From Anaerolineales bacterium (GTDB lineage Bacteria; Chloroflexota; Anaerolineae; Anaerolineales; UBA4823), in the NCBI GenBank assembly GCA_020354045.1, contig CP070639.1, positions 2,875,400-2,928,473 of the forward strand: DNA of 53,074 bases. The letters run 5' to 3'. How positions within the stretch are numbered: position 1 is the first letter of the stretch; each line of letters opens with the position of its first letter. A program made the position numbers and the translations under genes. Below are positions 43,891 through 53,066 of this stretch, in pieces. The notes under the pieces were generated by a model. The model was given only the letters and a program-made list of their open reading frames with translations. It did no database searches and was not told where the DNA came from.

Positions 43891-43954
43891 GTTACAAAGC
43901 TCAATTAATCCCAATAATTCCGCCTTACAATCCAGATAGTACAGGTAAATAACA

Positions 43955-46000
43955 ATGAATTATAGAAAATCAAACAAAGAAATTTCATTCTGGCTCTTCG
44001 CAGCTGTAATAGCAATCGTCACTTTATCCTGCCAGGCTGTAACCGGGTTTCCAGAAGAAATTCAAACTCTACAACCCACCGTTAGGCCCACTTTCACTCC
44101 CTTACCACCCATACCAGTAAAACCAGGCGAGCAGAATCCAGATGAGCCGGTATTCATTTCTGGAAATATTCCCTATACTTCACCTTTCTTCCTGGATTCA
44201 ATCTCTGAGCCATTCGTGCTCTTGGAAGACCAGGCTGGTTTTATAAACCGCAACAAGGAGTTTACTTTTTCATTGGCAGGTCAAACAATTGGACCAGTCG
44301 AAGTCCACGAAGATCTTACGCTCTCTTACTTCCTAACCTTGCCAGCCATTCCACAAGGGACCCTGCTTGATGTTGATAATGATGGGGAAACAGACACTGG
44401 GGTTCAGATTTTTGCTATAGCCTACTGGTCGAATACCTGGGGTGATCCATTTCTTGAAGAAAGGGATGGTAAAGGGTGGTCCAATGCCTATGTATCTACG
44501 ATCACCGACCCAGACCAGGATGACGAGATTATTGGCGGTGTGATCATTGCCTGGGCACCAGATGACCATCAGAGCTTTCCGATTGGATTTGGAGCAGACG
44601 GCAAATTATTCACTGAAGATGACCCAACAGAACCAATTCCAGCTGGTTATAACCTTGTAAATCTCGATGATGAGCCATTCTTCATATATAAGGATAGTCG
44701 CCCTGTGCTTGATTTAAATGAAGGCGTCATCGCTGTTAATGACTATTCTGATATGGACTACTCAGATGCCTTCGATACTCTATTCAAAAAAGTATCTCAA
44801 GAATATCCTTTCACAAAAGAGAAATTCATCGATTGGCAGGCTCTGTACGAAGAATTTTCTCCCCGAGTCGCCAGAGCCCGGAATGAATCTGACTTCTACC
44901 AGGCACTCCGCGATTTTACCTGGGAGATACCCGATGGTCACGTTGGGCTATCATTTGATCCGCAGGCATTCTATGAATTGCACGGGGGCGGTTTTGGAAT
45001 TGTCTTGACAGAATTGAGCGACGGGAAAGTAATCGCCTCCCAGCTCGTTCCAGATTTACCTGCTGAGGAAGCTGGCATCCAGGTTGGAGCCGAACTCCTT
45101 TCCTGGGGTGGTAAGCCGATTGCAGACGCTCTAGGCGAGGTGCGCCCTTACTTCGGTCCATATTCCACCGAACATCACAAACGTCTGGAACAGGTGGCAT
45201 TCCTTCCTCATGTACCCCCCGATAGCCGTATCCAGGTGGAGTTCAGGAATCCAGGGCAGGACAATCTTGAGGAAAAAACCCTTGCGTCCGAACCAGAATA
45301 TGCCTCGCTCTTCATGGCCTTACCTTATCTAACTGAGGAGGAATTATCTTTTCCAGTCAGCGGGGAAGTCATCCCGGAGACAGACATAGCCTACATACGC
45401 ATCTCCACATTCTCGGATGATTACCACTTCATGGCCTACCTTTGGGATCGCCTGATAAATGAGATAATCAGTGCAGAGAATCAAATATCTGGCTTAATTC
45501 TTGATATGCGTGAGAATTCAGGTGGTTCATCGGGCTTGGCTTTTGACTTCAGCGGGTATTTTTTTGATGAAGAATTTCCACTTTTCCAAAGCCTGTATTT
45601 CAACGATCTAACTGGGGAGTTCGAAATGCGCGATCACCCTGCGCGCATAACTCCAGCCCCGGCTTATTATGATGGTCCAATTGCCGTTTTAGTGAGTCCC
45701 TATTGCATCAGTGCATGTGAAGCTTATGCATACGCTCTGCAGCAGGATGGACGCTCAATAATTGTCGGGCATCACCCGACTGCGGGTGCTTTTGGAGAGG
45801 TGGGACGTGGTCAATATAGACTGCCAGACGACTTGAATATGCAGTTCCCCACTGGACGTTCGGAAACACTTGACGGTGAACTTCTGCTCGAGGGGGTGGG
45901 AGTGATCCCAGATATTTTCGTTCCCGTGACATTGGAAAGTGCCTTAGGTCAAACTGACGCAGTTCTTGAGGCTGCAATTCAGGCAATTAATGACCAATAA
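43955..46000 (+). CDS. S41-family (tail-specific protease-like) lipoprotein peptidase
   Basis: A 681-aa exported protein. The signal peptide ends in lipobox TLSC near residue 27, and a Pro/Thr-rich linker follows. An N-terminal beta-rich region of about 200 residues is of a type I do not recognise. After it come a helical S41 N-domain, a PDZ-like segment (GFGIVLTELSDGKVIASQLVPDLPAEEAGIQVG) and the peptidase core with LILDMRENSGG. The catalytic Ser is in YCISACEAYAYAL near residue 588. The usual catalytic Lys of CtpA-type enzymes is missing; the equivalent stretch reads GHHPTAGAFGE, closer to the S41B/tricorn-like branch. It is predicted to act on the cell surface, with unknown substrate. Confidence 0.85.
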   Translation: MNYRKSNKEISFWLFAAVIAIVTLSCQAVTGFPEEIQTLQPTVRPTFTPLPPIPVKPGEQNPDEPVFISGNIPYTSPFFLDSISEPFVLLEDQAGFINRNKEFTFSLAGQTIGPVEVHEDLTLSYFLTLPAIPQGTLLDVDNDGETDTGVQIFAIAYWSNTWGDPFLEERDGKGWSNAYVSTITDPDQDDEIIGGVIIAWAPDDHQSFPIGFGADGKLFTEDDPTEPIPAGYNLVNLDDEPFFIYKDSRPVLDLNEGVIAVNDYSDMDYSDAFDTLFKKVSQEYPFTKEKFIDWQALYEEFSPRVARARNESDFYQALRDFTWEIPDGHVGLSFDPQAFYELHGGGFGIVLTELSDGKVIASQLVPDLPAEEAGIQVGAELLSWGGKPIADALGEVRPYFGPYSTEHHKRLEQVAFLPHVPPDSRIQVEFRNPGQDNLEEKTLASEPEYASLFMALPYLTEEELSFPVSGEVIPETDIAYIRISTFSDDYHFMAYLWDRLINEIISAENQISGLILDMRENSGGSSGLAFDFSGYFFDEEFPLFQSLYFNDLTGEFEMRDHPARITPAPAYYDGPIAVLVSPYCISACEAYAYALQQDGRSIIVGHHPTAGAFGEVGRGQYRLPDDLNMQFPTGRSETLDGELLLEGVGVIPDIFVPVTLESALGQTDAVLEAAIQAINDQ

Positions 46001-46105
46001 AATCACTATCGTGGCTTGAAAAATCACTTCAAATTTTTAGCGATAACCATAAAGAATTGGCTTAGTTCATACTATGCAGGAGGAAATTTTATTTCTATAG
46101 AATGA

Positions 46106-46132
46106 GATGCTTACGGAATTAATGTAAGCATC
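46106..46132. terminator. Inverted repeat between convergent genes
   Basis: GATGCTTAC (46106-46114) pairs with GTAAGCATC (46124-46132). It overlaps the end of the phosphatase gene, and T tracts are weak on both sides. It may be a bidirectional terminator. Confidence 0.5.
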
Positions 46133-46566
46133 TTATCATAACCAAGTTCAAAGATGCGCTCAAATTCCTTGGCGGTTTGCTCATATTCATATTGAGGACC
46201 ACCAATCGGATCTTTGATCTCAAATTTCTGTTCAATCAGCTCACTCAGCATATAAATTCTCTGCTCTAATTCAGGGAATTCAGTCTTTAATGCTTCCATG
46301 TGACCTTGTTCCATGGTCAAAATTAAATCAAAGCCTGACAATAAATCTTGTGTGACAATTCTTGAGCGATGGTCGCTGATGTCCAGGCCACGTTCAAACA
46401 GGACATGCTGAACCATCTCTGCGGCTAGCTCCCCTTCGTAAGCCCATGTACCGGCCGATTCAACGCGCCATCTTTCATCGGTATTCCGAACTTTTTCCCG
46501 AAATAGCGCCATCGCCATCGGTGACCTGCAAATATTTGCTGTACAAATAAATATGATTGAAGGCAT
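46111..46566 (-). CDS. Low-molecular-weight protein-tyrosine phosphatase (Wzb/Etp type)
   Basis: A 151-aa phosphatase. The P-loop C-x5-R-S is CTANICRS at residues 8-15 (Cys8 nucleophile, Arg14). The general-acid Asp is in KDPIGGP near residue 117. In polysaccharide loci these enzymes dephosphorylate the BY-kinase that controls chain export. No BY-kinase gene is in the window, so the partner would be elsewhere. It lies 152 bp downstream of an epimerase gene in the same direction and may have its own promoter: TATAAG occurs 11 bp before the ATG on the minus strand with no ribosome site. Confidence 0.92.
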   Translation of the reverse strand: MPSIIFICTANICRSPMAMALFREKVRNTDERWRVESAGTWAYEGELAAEMVQHVLFERGLDISDHRSRIVTQDLLSGFDLILTMEQGHMEALKTEFPELEQRIYMLSELIEQKFEIKDPIGGPQYEYEQTAKEFERIFELGYDKMLTLIP

Positions 46567-46718
46567 ACTTTTATGGGCTTATATCATGATCGATAGATTA
46601 CACCTGCTCCAACCCCGCCTGATTGATTTAGCTTCCTAAGAGCTGTATTCTAAGAATATCATACTTTTAGGCCCATAAAATGCACTATAAATGCTGGATG
46701 TTCACCATCAGGACTAAT

Positions 46719-47825
46719 TTAACAGGTGGTTGTTAGATATTCCTTAAGTACAGCCACGATTCGTTCTGCACTCTTACCATCCCACAGTGGGATTTTAGAT
46801 GTATGCTTATAGTTGCCTGATTCCACCAGCTGGAACGCCTCCCAAATCCTCTCAGGATCACTGCCCACCAAAGTTGATGTGCCCATTTCCACCGTTACGG
46901 GTCTCTCCGTATTGGCTCTTAATGTAATGCAGGGAATGTCTAGGTAGGTAGTTTCTTCCTGCATGCCTCCAGAATCAGTGAAAACCAAACGAGCCTGCTT
47001 TTGCAAACACAGCGAATCCAGGTAATCTAATGGCTCAATCAGGCGAAAGGCATCTGGTATTTGTTTTTGTAAATTAAGTTCGTTAAAACGTTGGAATGTG
47101 CGTGGATGCACCGGAAAGATGATTGGCAAATGCAATGATATTTCTGAAAATACCTCCACAAGACTTATTAATGTCTCTTCCGCATCCACATTAGAAGGAC
47201 GGTGCATTGTAAGCAAAGCATAATTTCCAGAATTCAAGCCCAGTCGGCTGGGAGTACCTCTCGCTAAAGCAGCTGGCAAAGTGTTTTCCAGGCTGTCAAT
47301 CATGATGTTACCCACCAGATGAACCTTTTGGGATGCTATACCTTCCCTAACCAGGTTGAAAACACCAGAGATTTCAGAGGCAAAGAGGATATCAGATAGT
47401 GCATCCGTTATAAGGCGGTTGATCTCTTCAGGCATTGTGCGGTCAAAGGAGCGTAAGCCGGCTTCCACATGGAAGACCGGGATCTGGAGTTTGCTTGCTG
47501 CCAGGGCACAGGCTACGGTGCTGTTAACATCACCAAAAACCACCACTGCACTGGGTGGCGAATCGATAAGCAAACGCTCAAAACGTTCCAATATACGAGC
47601 TGTTTGCAATCCTTGCTCCCCAGAACCGACTTCCAAATTCACATCTGGCACAGGGATCCCCAGTGTGCGAAAAAAAGATCCCGACATCACATCATCATAG
47701 TGCTGCCCCGTATGTACGACCCAATAAGGTAAATCGTCCAGGTTTTGTAATTGCCTGATGAGCGGTGCTAGCTTTATGAAATTTGGTCTCGCACCTGCAA
47801 CTAGGTATAGCGGTCTGTTGATCAA
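46719..47825 (-). CDS. wecB: UDP-N-acetylglucosamine 2-epimerase homologue (copy 1)
   Basis: A 368-aa non-hydrolysing 2-epimerase. Landmarks are GARPNFIKLAPL at the N-terminus, HTGQHYDD, the VVFGDVNSTVACALAASK segment, HVEAGLRSFDRTMPEEINRLITD and TDSGGMQEETTYLDIPCITLRANTERPVT. Family enzymes interconvert UDP-GlcNAc and UDP-ManNAc, or act on their oxidised derivatives. The start is a TTG at 47825; no in-frame ATG fits. It is clearly distinct in sequence from copy 2 at 48967, suggesting different substrates rather than a recent duplication. It is 36 bp downstream of gmd. Confidence 0.93.
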   Translation of the reverse strand: MINRPLYLVAGARPNFIKLAPLIRQLQNLDDLPYWVVHTGQHYDDVMSGSFFRTLGIPVPDVNLEVGSGEQGLQTARILERFERLLIDSPPSAVVVFGDVNSTVACALAASKLQIPVFHVEAGLRSFDRTMPEEINRLITDALSDILFASEISGVFNLVREGIASQKVHLVGNIMIDSLENTLPAALARGTPSRLGLNSGNYALLTMHRPSNVDAEETLISLVEVFSEISLHLPIIFPVHPRTFQRFNELNLQKQIPDAFRLIEPLDYLDSLCLQKQARLVFTDSGGMQEETTYLDIPCITLRANTERPVTVEMGTSTLVGSDPERIWEAFQLVESGNYKHTSKIPLWDGKSAERIVAVLKEYLTTTC

Positions 47826-47861
47826 TATAGAACCTATTTGTATCCGGATTATAAAGGGTGT

Positions 47862-48929
47862 TTATTTCCCCATACTGATTACCTGGTTTTCCCACTGGTG
47901 CCATCTTCCATGATGCTTCTTTAAAATCTTTCGGCCTTCGCCAGGGGATGCAAGACCCAGCAGTTCCATATCGGCATCCACCATGATACGTACCAAATCT
48001 TTAAAAAAGATGCGCGGCTCCCAACCCAACACCCTTATCGCTTGACCAGGGTCAGCCAATAAATGATCGACCTCGGTGGGTCGAAAATATCGCGGGTCAA
48101 TTTTGACATAATCTTGCCAATCCAGATTGACATACCCAAAAGCTTCATCCAAAAATTCACGCACAGAATGAGCCTCTCCAGTGCCAATGACAAAATCATG
48201 TGCCTCTTCTAACTGAAGCATCTTCCACATAGCAGCTACATAATCTGGAGCATACCCCCAATCTCGACGAGCTTCGAGGTTGCCCAAATAAAGATATCGC
48301 TGTTGACCCGCCAGAATAGAAGCCACAGCTCGAGTGATTTTGCGCGTGACAAAAGTCTCTCCCCTGCGAGGTGATTCGTGATTAAAAAGGATTCCATTGC
48401 AGGCAAACATGCCATAACCCTGGCGGTAGTTGCGTGTAACCCAATAGGCGTATAGTTTAGCGGCAGCATAAGGACTTTGTGGCTCAAACGCTGTTGTTTC
48501 GTTTTGGGGAGGGGCAGCACTGCCAAACATTTCACTTGAGGAGGCCTGATAAAATCGAGCCTTTATCCCACTCTTCCTGATTGCTTCCAAAATCCGCATA
48601 GCTCCAAGAGCAGTAACATCTCCAGTATACTCTGGCAGGTCAAAACTAACCCTGACATGTGATTGTGCAGCTAGATGGTAGATCTCCTCAGGTTGAACAT
48701 TGTAGATCAGCTCAATCAAGTTTCCAGAAGCCGCCACATCCCCATAATGTAGGTGCAGGTTGACACCATTGCCGCTATGTGGATCCCGATAAATGTGGTC
48801 GATTCGTTGGGTGTTAAATGTACTGGCTCTGCGTATCAGCCCATGGACTTCATATCCTTGCGATAACAGAAGTTCGGCAAGATAAGAACCATCTTGCCCT
48901 GTTATGCCTGTAATTAAAGCTTTTTTCAT
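47862..48929 (-). CDS. gmd: GDP-mannose 4,6-dehydratase
   Basis: Converts GDP-mannose to GDP-4-keto-6-deoxymannose, the precursor of GDP-fucose, GDP-rhamnose or perosamine. It is a 355-aa extended SDR. The cofactor motif is [14 protein letters not shown], followed by HGLIRRAST, the SSSEMFG segment with the catalytic Thr/Ser-Glu region, and [12 protein letters not shown] with the YxxxK pair. [19 protein letters not shown] is the characteristic substrate block. An AAGG ribosome site precedes the ATG. The enzyme that would finish the sugar (a reductase or aminotransferase) is not in the window, so the final sugar cannot be named. Confidence 0.95.
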   Translation of the reverse strand: MKKALITGITGQDGSYLAELLLSQGYEVHGLIRRASTFNTQRIDHIYRDPHSGNGVNLHLHYGDVAASGNLIELIYNVQPEEIYHLAAQSHVRVSFDLPEYTGDVTALGAMRILEAIRKSGIKARFYQASSSEMFGSAAPPQNETTAFEPQSPYAAAKLYAYWVTRNYRQGYGMFACNGILFNHESPRRGETFVTRKITRAVASILAGQQRYLYLGNLEARRDWGYAPDYVAAMWKMLQLEEAHDFVIGTGEAHSVREFLDEAFGYVNLDWQDYVKIDPRYFRPTEVDHLLADPGQAIRVLGWEPRIFFKDLVRIMVDADMELLGLASPGEGRKILKKHHGRWHQWENQVISMGK

Positions 48930-48966
48930 GACAGATAATTTACCTTTCCAAAAGATTTGCGATCAT

Positions 48967-50055
48967 TCAATTATATACATTGACCTGAAATTCCGAAAGC
49001 AAGCCTACACACCGCTTAGCGGCCCTGCCATCACCATATAATTGCGGGCGCTGCTCAGGCGGTTTGAATGATCTTACTTGCTCAAGTATAACCTCCGCAT
49101 CAGTGCCTACCAAGACATTCCATCCTGCGATGACTGTTTCTACCCATTCCGTCTCTCCACGCAGGGTGAGGCAGGGGACACCTAGCCAATAGGCCTCCTT
49201 CTGGACACCACCTGAATCCGTAAGAATTACGCGAGCACTTTGCTCTAACTTAATCATGTTCAGGTAACCCTGGGGTTCTATTAAGTAGATTAAGTTGTCA
49301 TCCGCAGATAATTTCGTCCATAAACCCTGGTTTTGTAAAGCCTTGCGAGTACGCGGGTGCAGGGGAAAAAGAACTGGCTCATTTAAGGATAATAACCCGC
49401 TGACTATATTCTTTAACTTCTGTGGGTTATCTGTATTTTCTGCCCGGTGAATTGTAGCCAATATATAACCTTTCTCTTTCAGCCCAAAACGTTGCATAGG
49501 CTCTGCAATGACAGGTGTATGGTGAACCGTGTGGTATAACACATCTGCCATTACATCCCCCACTTCAAAAACACCCTCCGATATTCCCTCCTTTTTCAGA
49601 TTTCCAACAGCAGTTTGGCTTGGACAGAACAACAATTGAGAAAGATGATCGGCAACAATGCGGTTAATTTCCTCTGGCATACCTCGATTGTAGCTTCGCA
49701 ATCCTGCTTCCACATGAGCGACAGGTATTCTTAGCTTTGCAGCCGCCAAAGCCCCAGCCATGGTTGAGTTCGTATCTCCATATACCAGCACCCAATCTGG
49801 CCTCTCGCGCAACAAAAGCGTTTCAAGCTTGGCGAGCATCTCAGCGGTCTGTGCACCATGGCTTGCAGACCCAACACCAAGATTGAAGTCTGGTCGTGGA
49901 ATATCCAATTCCTCAAAAAATAAATCCGACAAATTGCTATCGTAGTGCTGGCCGGTATGCACCAGCACTTCATGATGGTTCAACCTTAATTCACGGCTTA
50001 CTACAGATGCTTTGACAAACTGAGGTCTGGCACCAACAATTGAGGTTACTTTCAT
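48967..50055 (-). CDS. wecB: UDP-N-acetylglucosamine 2-epimerase homologue (copy 2)
   Basis: A 362-aa non-hydrolysing 2-epimerase. It begins MKVTSIVGARPQFVKAS, then HTGQHYDSNLSDLFFEEL, VYGDTNSTMAGALAAAKL, HVEAGLRSYNRGMPEEINR and TDSGGVQKEAYWLGVPCLTLRGETEW. The EWVET ending of this block and its adjacency to the dehydrogenase are typical of the WecB/WbpI group. The ATG at 50055 overlaps the dehydrogenase stop by 4 bp and has GAGGAG upstream; an upstream in-frame start at 50085 is unlikely. This coupling makes it the natural partner of the 6-dehydrogenase in making a UDP-mannosaminuronic acid. Confidence 0.94.
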   Translation of the reverse strand: MKVTSIVGARPQFVKASVVSRELRLNHHEVLVHTGQHYDSNLSDLFFEELDIPRPDFNLGVGSASHGAQTAEMLAKLETLLLRERPDWVLVYGDTNSTMAGALAAAKLRIPVAHVEAGLRSYNRGMPEEINRIVADHLSQLLFCPSQTAVGNLKKEGISEGVFEVGDVMADVLYHTVHHTPVIAEPMQRFGLKEKGYILATIHRAENTDNPQKLKNIVSGLLSLNEPVLFPLHPRTRKALQNQGLWTKLSADDNLIYLIEPQGYLNMIKLEQSARVILTDSGGVQKEAYWLGVPCLTLRGETEWVETVIAGWNVLVGTDAEVILEQVRSFKPPEQRPQLYGDGRAAKRCVGLLSEFQVNVYN

Positions 50056-51386
50056 CCCACTCCTCTGGCAATCCCCAGAACCCAATAGTCCAAGCCCGCG
50101 GCATTTGCCCTCTCTACTCCAAAAAAACTGCGTCCGTCTACCAGGATACCTGACCGCAAAACCTGTCGCAATGTTTTCAAATCCAGATTTTGATAAAATT
50201 GATGTTTCACCATCAATACCGCTGCATCACAATCACGGGCCATTTCTAGCACAGAGCCTTGGTATTGGGGAACATATGGATCATGGATAATCACTTGCGA
50301 CTGCCTATCGGAAAGTTGGTAAACCAGACTCTGGCTTGGGCTATTGCGCGTTTCTCCTGTCTCTTCCATGTAGGCATAACCCATGATAAAAATCTTCGCT
50401 CCAGCAAGTTCTCGATTATGCTCAGCGAGTGCTGCATGGATAAGATTTAACATGTGTGTTGGCATATAATCATTTATATTTCGCGCTGCTGGGATAATGC
50501 TGAGTGGCGTTTGGCTACCGCTAACGCTAGAGGCAAGCAACCAGGGATCCTTAGGGATACATGGACCGCCTACTCCCGAGCCGGCATAGAGCATCTGCCT
50601 GCCTGGACTCTTATTCACCAGCTCGCGAACTTTCCATACATCGCCCCCAACTTGCTCACAAATTAACGCAATCTCATTAGCGAAGGCAATTTGCACATCC
50701 CTGTAAGTATTTTCCACGGTTTTCACCAGTTCTGCAGTCACACAATCCACTGGGTCAAGATCTGCCCTGACGATATGTTTATAAAGCTTAACCATGATCT
50801 CCGCAGTCTCAGTTGTCATACCACCCACTACTCGATTTAGTAAACGAAGATTCATTAGCAGTTTACCTGGCATCACCCTTTCAGGACAATTCCCAAGAAA
50901 GAATCCCTCATTCAGCTTCAAACCACTGGATTCTTCTAAAACAGGCTTGACCAGGTGTTGCATGGTACCAGGAGCTATAGTAGATTCTATTATGACTAAG
51001 GATCCTTCCTTGATTAACTTACCCAAAGATACCAGTGCAGAACGAAGGGCATCATAGTGCGGCATGTTGTCCTCACCCACCGGTGTCTCCACACAGATCA
51101 GAATGACATCACGATCCGTGATGTCTGTATATTCCAAGCTTGCCCGTAGCGTACCTTTACTTACCGTTTCAGCAAGGATGTCTTCAAGCCCGGGTTCTAT
51201 TCCCTTAATAGGTGAATCGCCTTTATTGATGCGCCTGACGCGTTCATCCAGAATATCTATACCCAAAACATTGAAACCTACCCGTGCAAACTCACAGGCT
51301 AGTGGCAAACCCACATACCCCAATCCAATAACAGCCAAATTAGCTTTTTTATGCTGAATTTTATTGCTCAGATCAGATATCATCAT
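50052..51386 (-). CDS. wecC: UDP-N-acetylhexosamine 6-dehydrogenase (WecC/WbpA type)
   Basis: A 444-aa NAD-dependent nucleotide-sugar dehydrogenase that oxidises C6 of a UDP-HexNAc to a carboxylate in two steps. The Rossmann motif is LAVIGLGYVGLPLA. A VETPVGEDNMPHY segment follows, then STIAPGTM, ELVKTVENTYRDVQIAFANE and the catalytic-Cys loop GSGVGGPCIPKDPW near residue 275. Whether the substrate is UDP-ManNAc (WecC) or UDP-GlcNAc (WbpA) cannot be told by eye. The start overlaps the end of the oxidoreductase gene by 14 bp, and the stop overlaps the epimerase start, so all three form one coupled block. Confidence 0.92.
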   Translation of the reverse strand: MMISDLSNKIQHKKANLAVIGLGYVGLPLACEFARVGFNVLGIDILDERVRRINKGDSPIKGIEPGLEDILAETVSKGTLRASLEYTDITDRDVILICVETPVGEDNMPHYDALRSALVSLGKLIKEGSLVIIESTIAPGTMQHLVKPVLEESSGLKLNEGFFLGNCPERVMPGKLLMNLRLLNRVVGGMTTETAEIMVKLYKHIVRADLDPVDCVTAELVKTVENTYRDVQIAFANEIALICEQVGGDVWKVRELVNKSPGRQMLYAGSGVGGPCIPKDPWLLASSVSGSQTPLSIIPAARNINDYMPTHMLNLIHAALAEHNRELAGAKIFIMGYAYMEETGETRNSPSQSLVYQLSDRQSQVIIHDPYVPQYQGSVLEMARDCDAAVLMVKHQFYQNLDLKTLRQVLRSGILVDGRSFFGVERANAAGLDYWVLGIARGVG

Positions 51387-52386
51387 TTGTTAATTGGATT
51401 ACTCGATGCGATGTTCCAGATTCCACTAAAGCTACAGCTAGCCTTAAAGCTTTCAGCCCATCTTCACCGCTCACCGGTACTGGCTTATCTTCCTGTATGG
51501 AATGCAAGAATCCCAGCAGCTCTGCCTTTAAAGGTTCGTGGCGTTGCACCGTATATCGGATCATTGGACCCTCACTTACTCCTCTTAACGTTTGTAAGGC
51601 TGGCCAGAATGGCTCAACAATGGAAGCGTTTTCATAAAAAAATAAATCTTGAGTCAAATCATCTACCCTGAACATACCACGTTCACCTAACACGAACACT
51701 TCTCTAACCTTGCTGGGAGTTAGCCAATTAATCTCTAAAGCACCCGAAAGTCCACCAGGAAATCTAAGCAAAGCGAGAAGGAGGTCTTCGAAATCAGTAT
51801 GGATGCGCTGCTCAGTTTCAGCAAATATCCTGATTGGTTCCGTGTCTGTTAGGTAGCGCATGAGATCTAGATCATGAGTAGCCAGATCAATGACAACACC
51901 TACATCTCGTATACGCGCTGGAAATGGTCCAACTCGGCGACACACAATTTGGTAGATACGGCCCAAATCACCATTTTTCAACCTATTCTTAAGTTGCTGA
52001 ATCGCGGGGTTAAACCGGACAACATGTCCCACCATTAATTTACGCTGACGTTCTTGCGCCAAAAGGATCGTCTGCTTACCTTCCGCGACTGTTGCAGCAA
52101 TAGGCTTTTCAATGAGTACATGCGTTCCTGCCTCTATGCAGTCTCTTGCAACTGAACCATGTAAGGCTGTGGGAACTGCAATGGAGACAGCCTCCGGTCT
52201 CAAGGCAGCTAACATGTGTTGATAATCTATAAAGGCTTCCACATTGTAGCGTTTTGCCACCTCTGCCACCAGTTCTGGATTCGAATCGCATACTCCAACC
52301 AGCTGAGATTCATTCAACTCACTGTAGATACGGGCATGATTCACACCCATCGAACCGAGGCCAATGACTGCCGTTCTGATAATCAA
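51373..52386 (-). CDS. Gfo/Idh/MocA-family sugar-nucleotide oxidoreductase (WbpB-like)
   Basis: A 337-aa NAD(P)-dependent oxidoreductase. The Rossmann motif is AVIGLGSMGVNHARIYSEL at the N-terminus. EKPIAATVAEG carries the conserved Lys, GHVVRFNPAIQ follows, and the VIDLATHDLDLMRYLT segment contains the catalytic His/Asp. In sugar-nucleotide loci, relatives oxidise C3 of UDP-GlcNAc or its uronic acid (WbpB/WlbA or UDP-GlcNAc 3-dehydrogenase). The start is uncertain because no ATG precedes the conserved core; TTG at 52386 begins it directly. The frame stays open to 52458, but that extension would run into the hairpin region. It is the first enzyme gene after the NusG-like regulator. Confidence 0.85.
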   Translation of the reverse strand: MIIRTAVIGLGSMGVNHARIYSELNESQLVGVCDSNPELVAEVAKRYNVEAFIDYQHMLAALRPEAVSIAVPTALHGSVARDCIEAGTHVLIEKPIAATVAEGKQTILLAQERQRKLMVGHVVRFNPAIQQLKNRLKNGDLGRIYQIVCRRVGPFPARIRDVGVVIDLATHDLDLMRYLTDTEPIRIFAETEQRIHTDFEDLLLALLRFPGGLSGALEINWLTPSKVREVFVLGERGMFRVDDLTQDLFFYENASIVEPFWPALQTLRGVSEGPMIRYTVQRHEPLKAELLGFLHSIQEDKPVPVSGEDGLKALRLAVALVESGTSHRVIQLTNDDI

Positions 52387-52456
52387 ACGGAATTTCCCGG
52401 AAATATATCGTAGGATAAATACTTCGCTATAGGAATCATACCCGCAACAAGTACCC

Positions 52457-52487
52457 AAAAGATGCCATTCGCTTGAGCGAATGGCAT
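52457..52487 (-). terminator. Strong hairpin with short U tract between regulator and sugar genes
   Basis: On the minus strand ATGCCATTCGC (52487-52477) pairs perfectly with GCGAATGGCAT (52472-52462) around a 4-nt loop, an 11-bp stem, followed by CTTTTGGG. It has the shape of an intrinsic terminator placed before the operon that must be read through. Confidence 0.7.
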
Positions 52488-52495
52488 TATAAAGC

Positions 52496-52512
52496 CTCTA
52501 TGGGTTTTAGAG
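52496..52512 (-). promoter_or_regulatory. Small hairpin upstream of the terminator
   Basis: On the minus strand CTCTA (52512-52508) pairs with TAGAG (52500-52496) around a 7-nt loop. It lies between the regulator stop and the terminator hairpin, where a NusG-paralogue recognition element would be expected. The match to any known element is untested. Confidence 0.45.
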
Positions 52513-52535
52513 ACCGCCACAGTTTCACTGACGAT

Positions 52536-53066
52536 CTATCGCTTATTTTTTCTCGCTTCCTTCTTTTTCTGCAGTTGCCCGGCATCTAACTCTAGTGGTA
52601 CCTGGCGACTGTCATTCAGTAACTGCAACAACACACGCACCCGCTCACTGCCAGGGATGCGAGCATCGAATATTGCTTCGTAACCGGAAAATGGTCCTTC
52701 ATTAATCATGACTTTGTCCCCATGCGACAAGCCATCAAAGATTTCTCCTCCTGCAGCAGAAATCTCATCTACGCGCTTTTGAATCGCGTAAATCAGGTGA
52801 TCTGGAACAATAGCCGGTTCATCCCCAAAACTTACCAATCCCATCGCATGTGGCATCCATTGGAAGGTTGACAGACCAATTTCTTCAATATCTGCTTTCA
52901 CAAACATATAACCAGGAAAATATGGTCTTAACTTCCGGGCGCGCGGGTTTACAGGGTTAACCCGTAAGCGCGGGAAAAACACCTCATGCCCTTGTGTATG
53001 AAGTTGCCGCCAGAGGACTTCTTCTTTACGTGGTTTGCTTCGTAATGCGTACCAATGTTCAGTCAT
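52536..53066 (-). CDS. NusG-paralogue transcription antiterminator (RfaH/UpxY/LoaP type)
   Basis: A 176-aa protein with an N-terminal NGN domain (WYALRSKPRKEEVLWRQLHTQGHEVFFP, then the PYFPGYMFVKADI segment, residues about 5-105) and a C-terminal KOW domain (about 120-165, GDKVMINEGPFSGYEAIFDARIP). It differs from housekeeping NusG in lacking the usual N-terminal extension, in its basic tail (KKKEARKNKR) and in standing first in a polysaccharide locus, as RfaH, UpxY and LoaP genes do. These travel with RNA polymerase and suppress termination of long operons. A GGAATATT upstream stretch is the only visible ribosome-site candidate because the window ends 8 bp before the start. Confidence 0.88.
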   Translation of the reverse strand: MTEHWYALRSKPRKEEVLWRQLHTQGHEVFFPRLRVNPVNPRARKLRPYFPGYMFVKADIEEIGLSTFQWMPHAMGLVSFGDEPAIVPDHLIYAIQKRVDEISAAGGEIFDGLSHGDKVMINEGPFSGYEAIFDARIPGSERVRVLLQLLNDSRQVPLELDAGQLQKKKEARKNKR

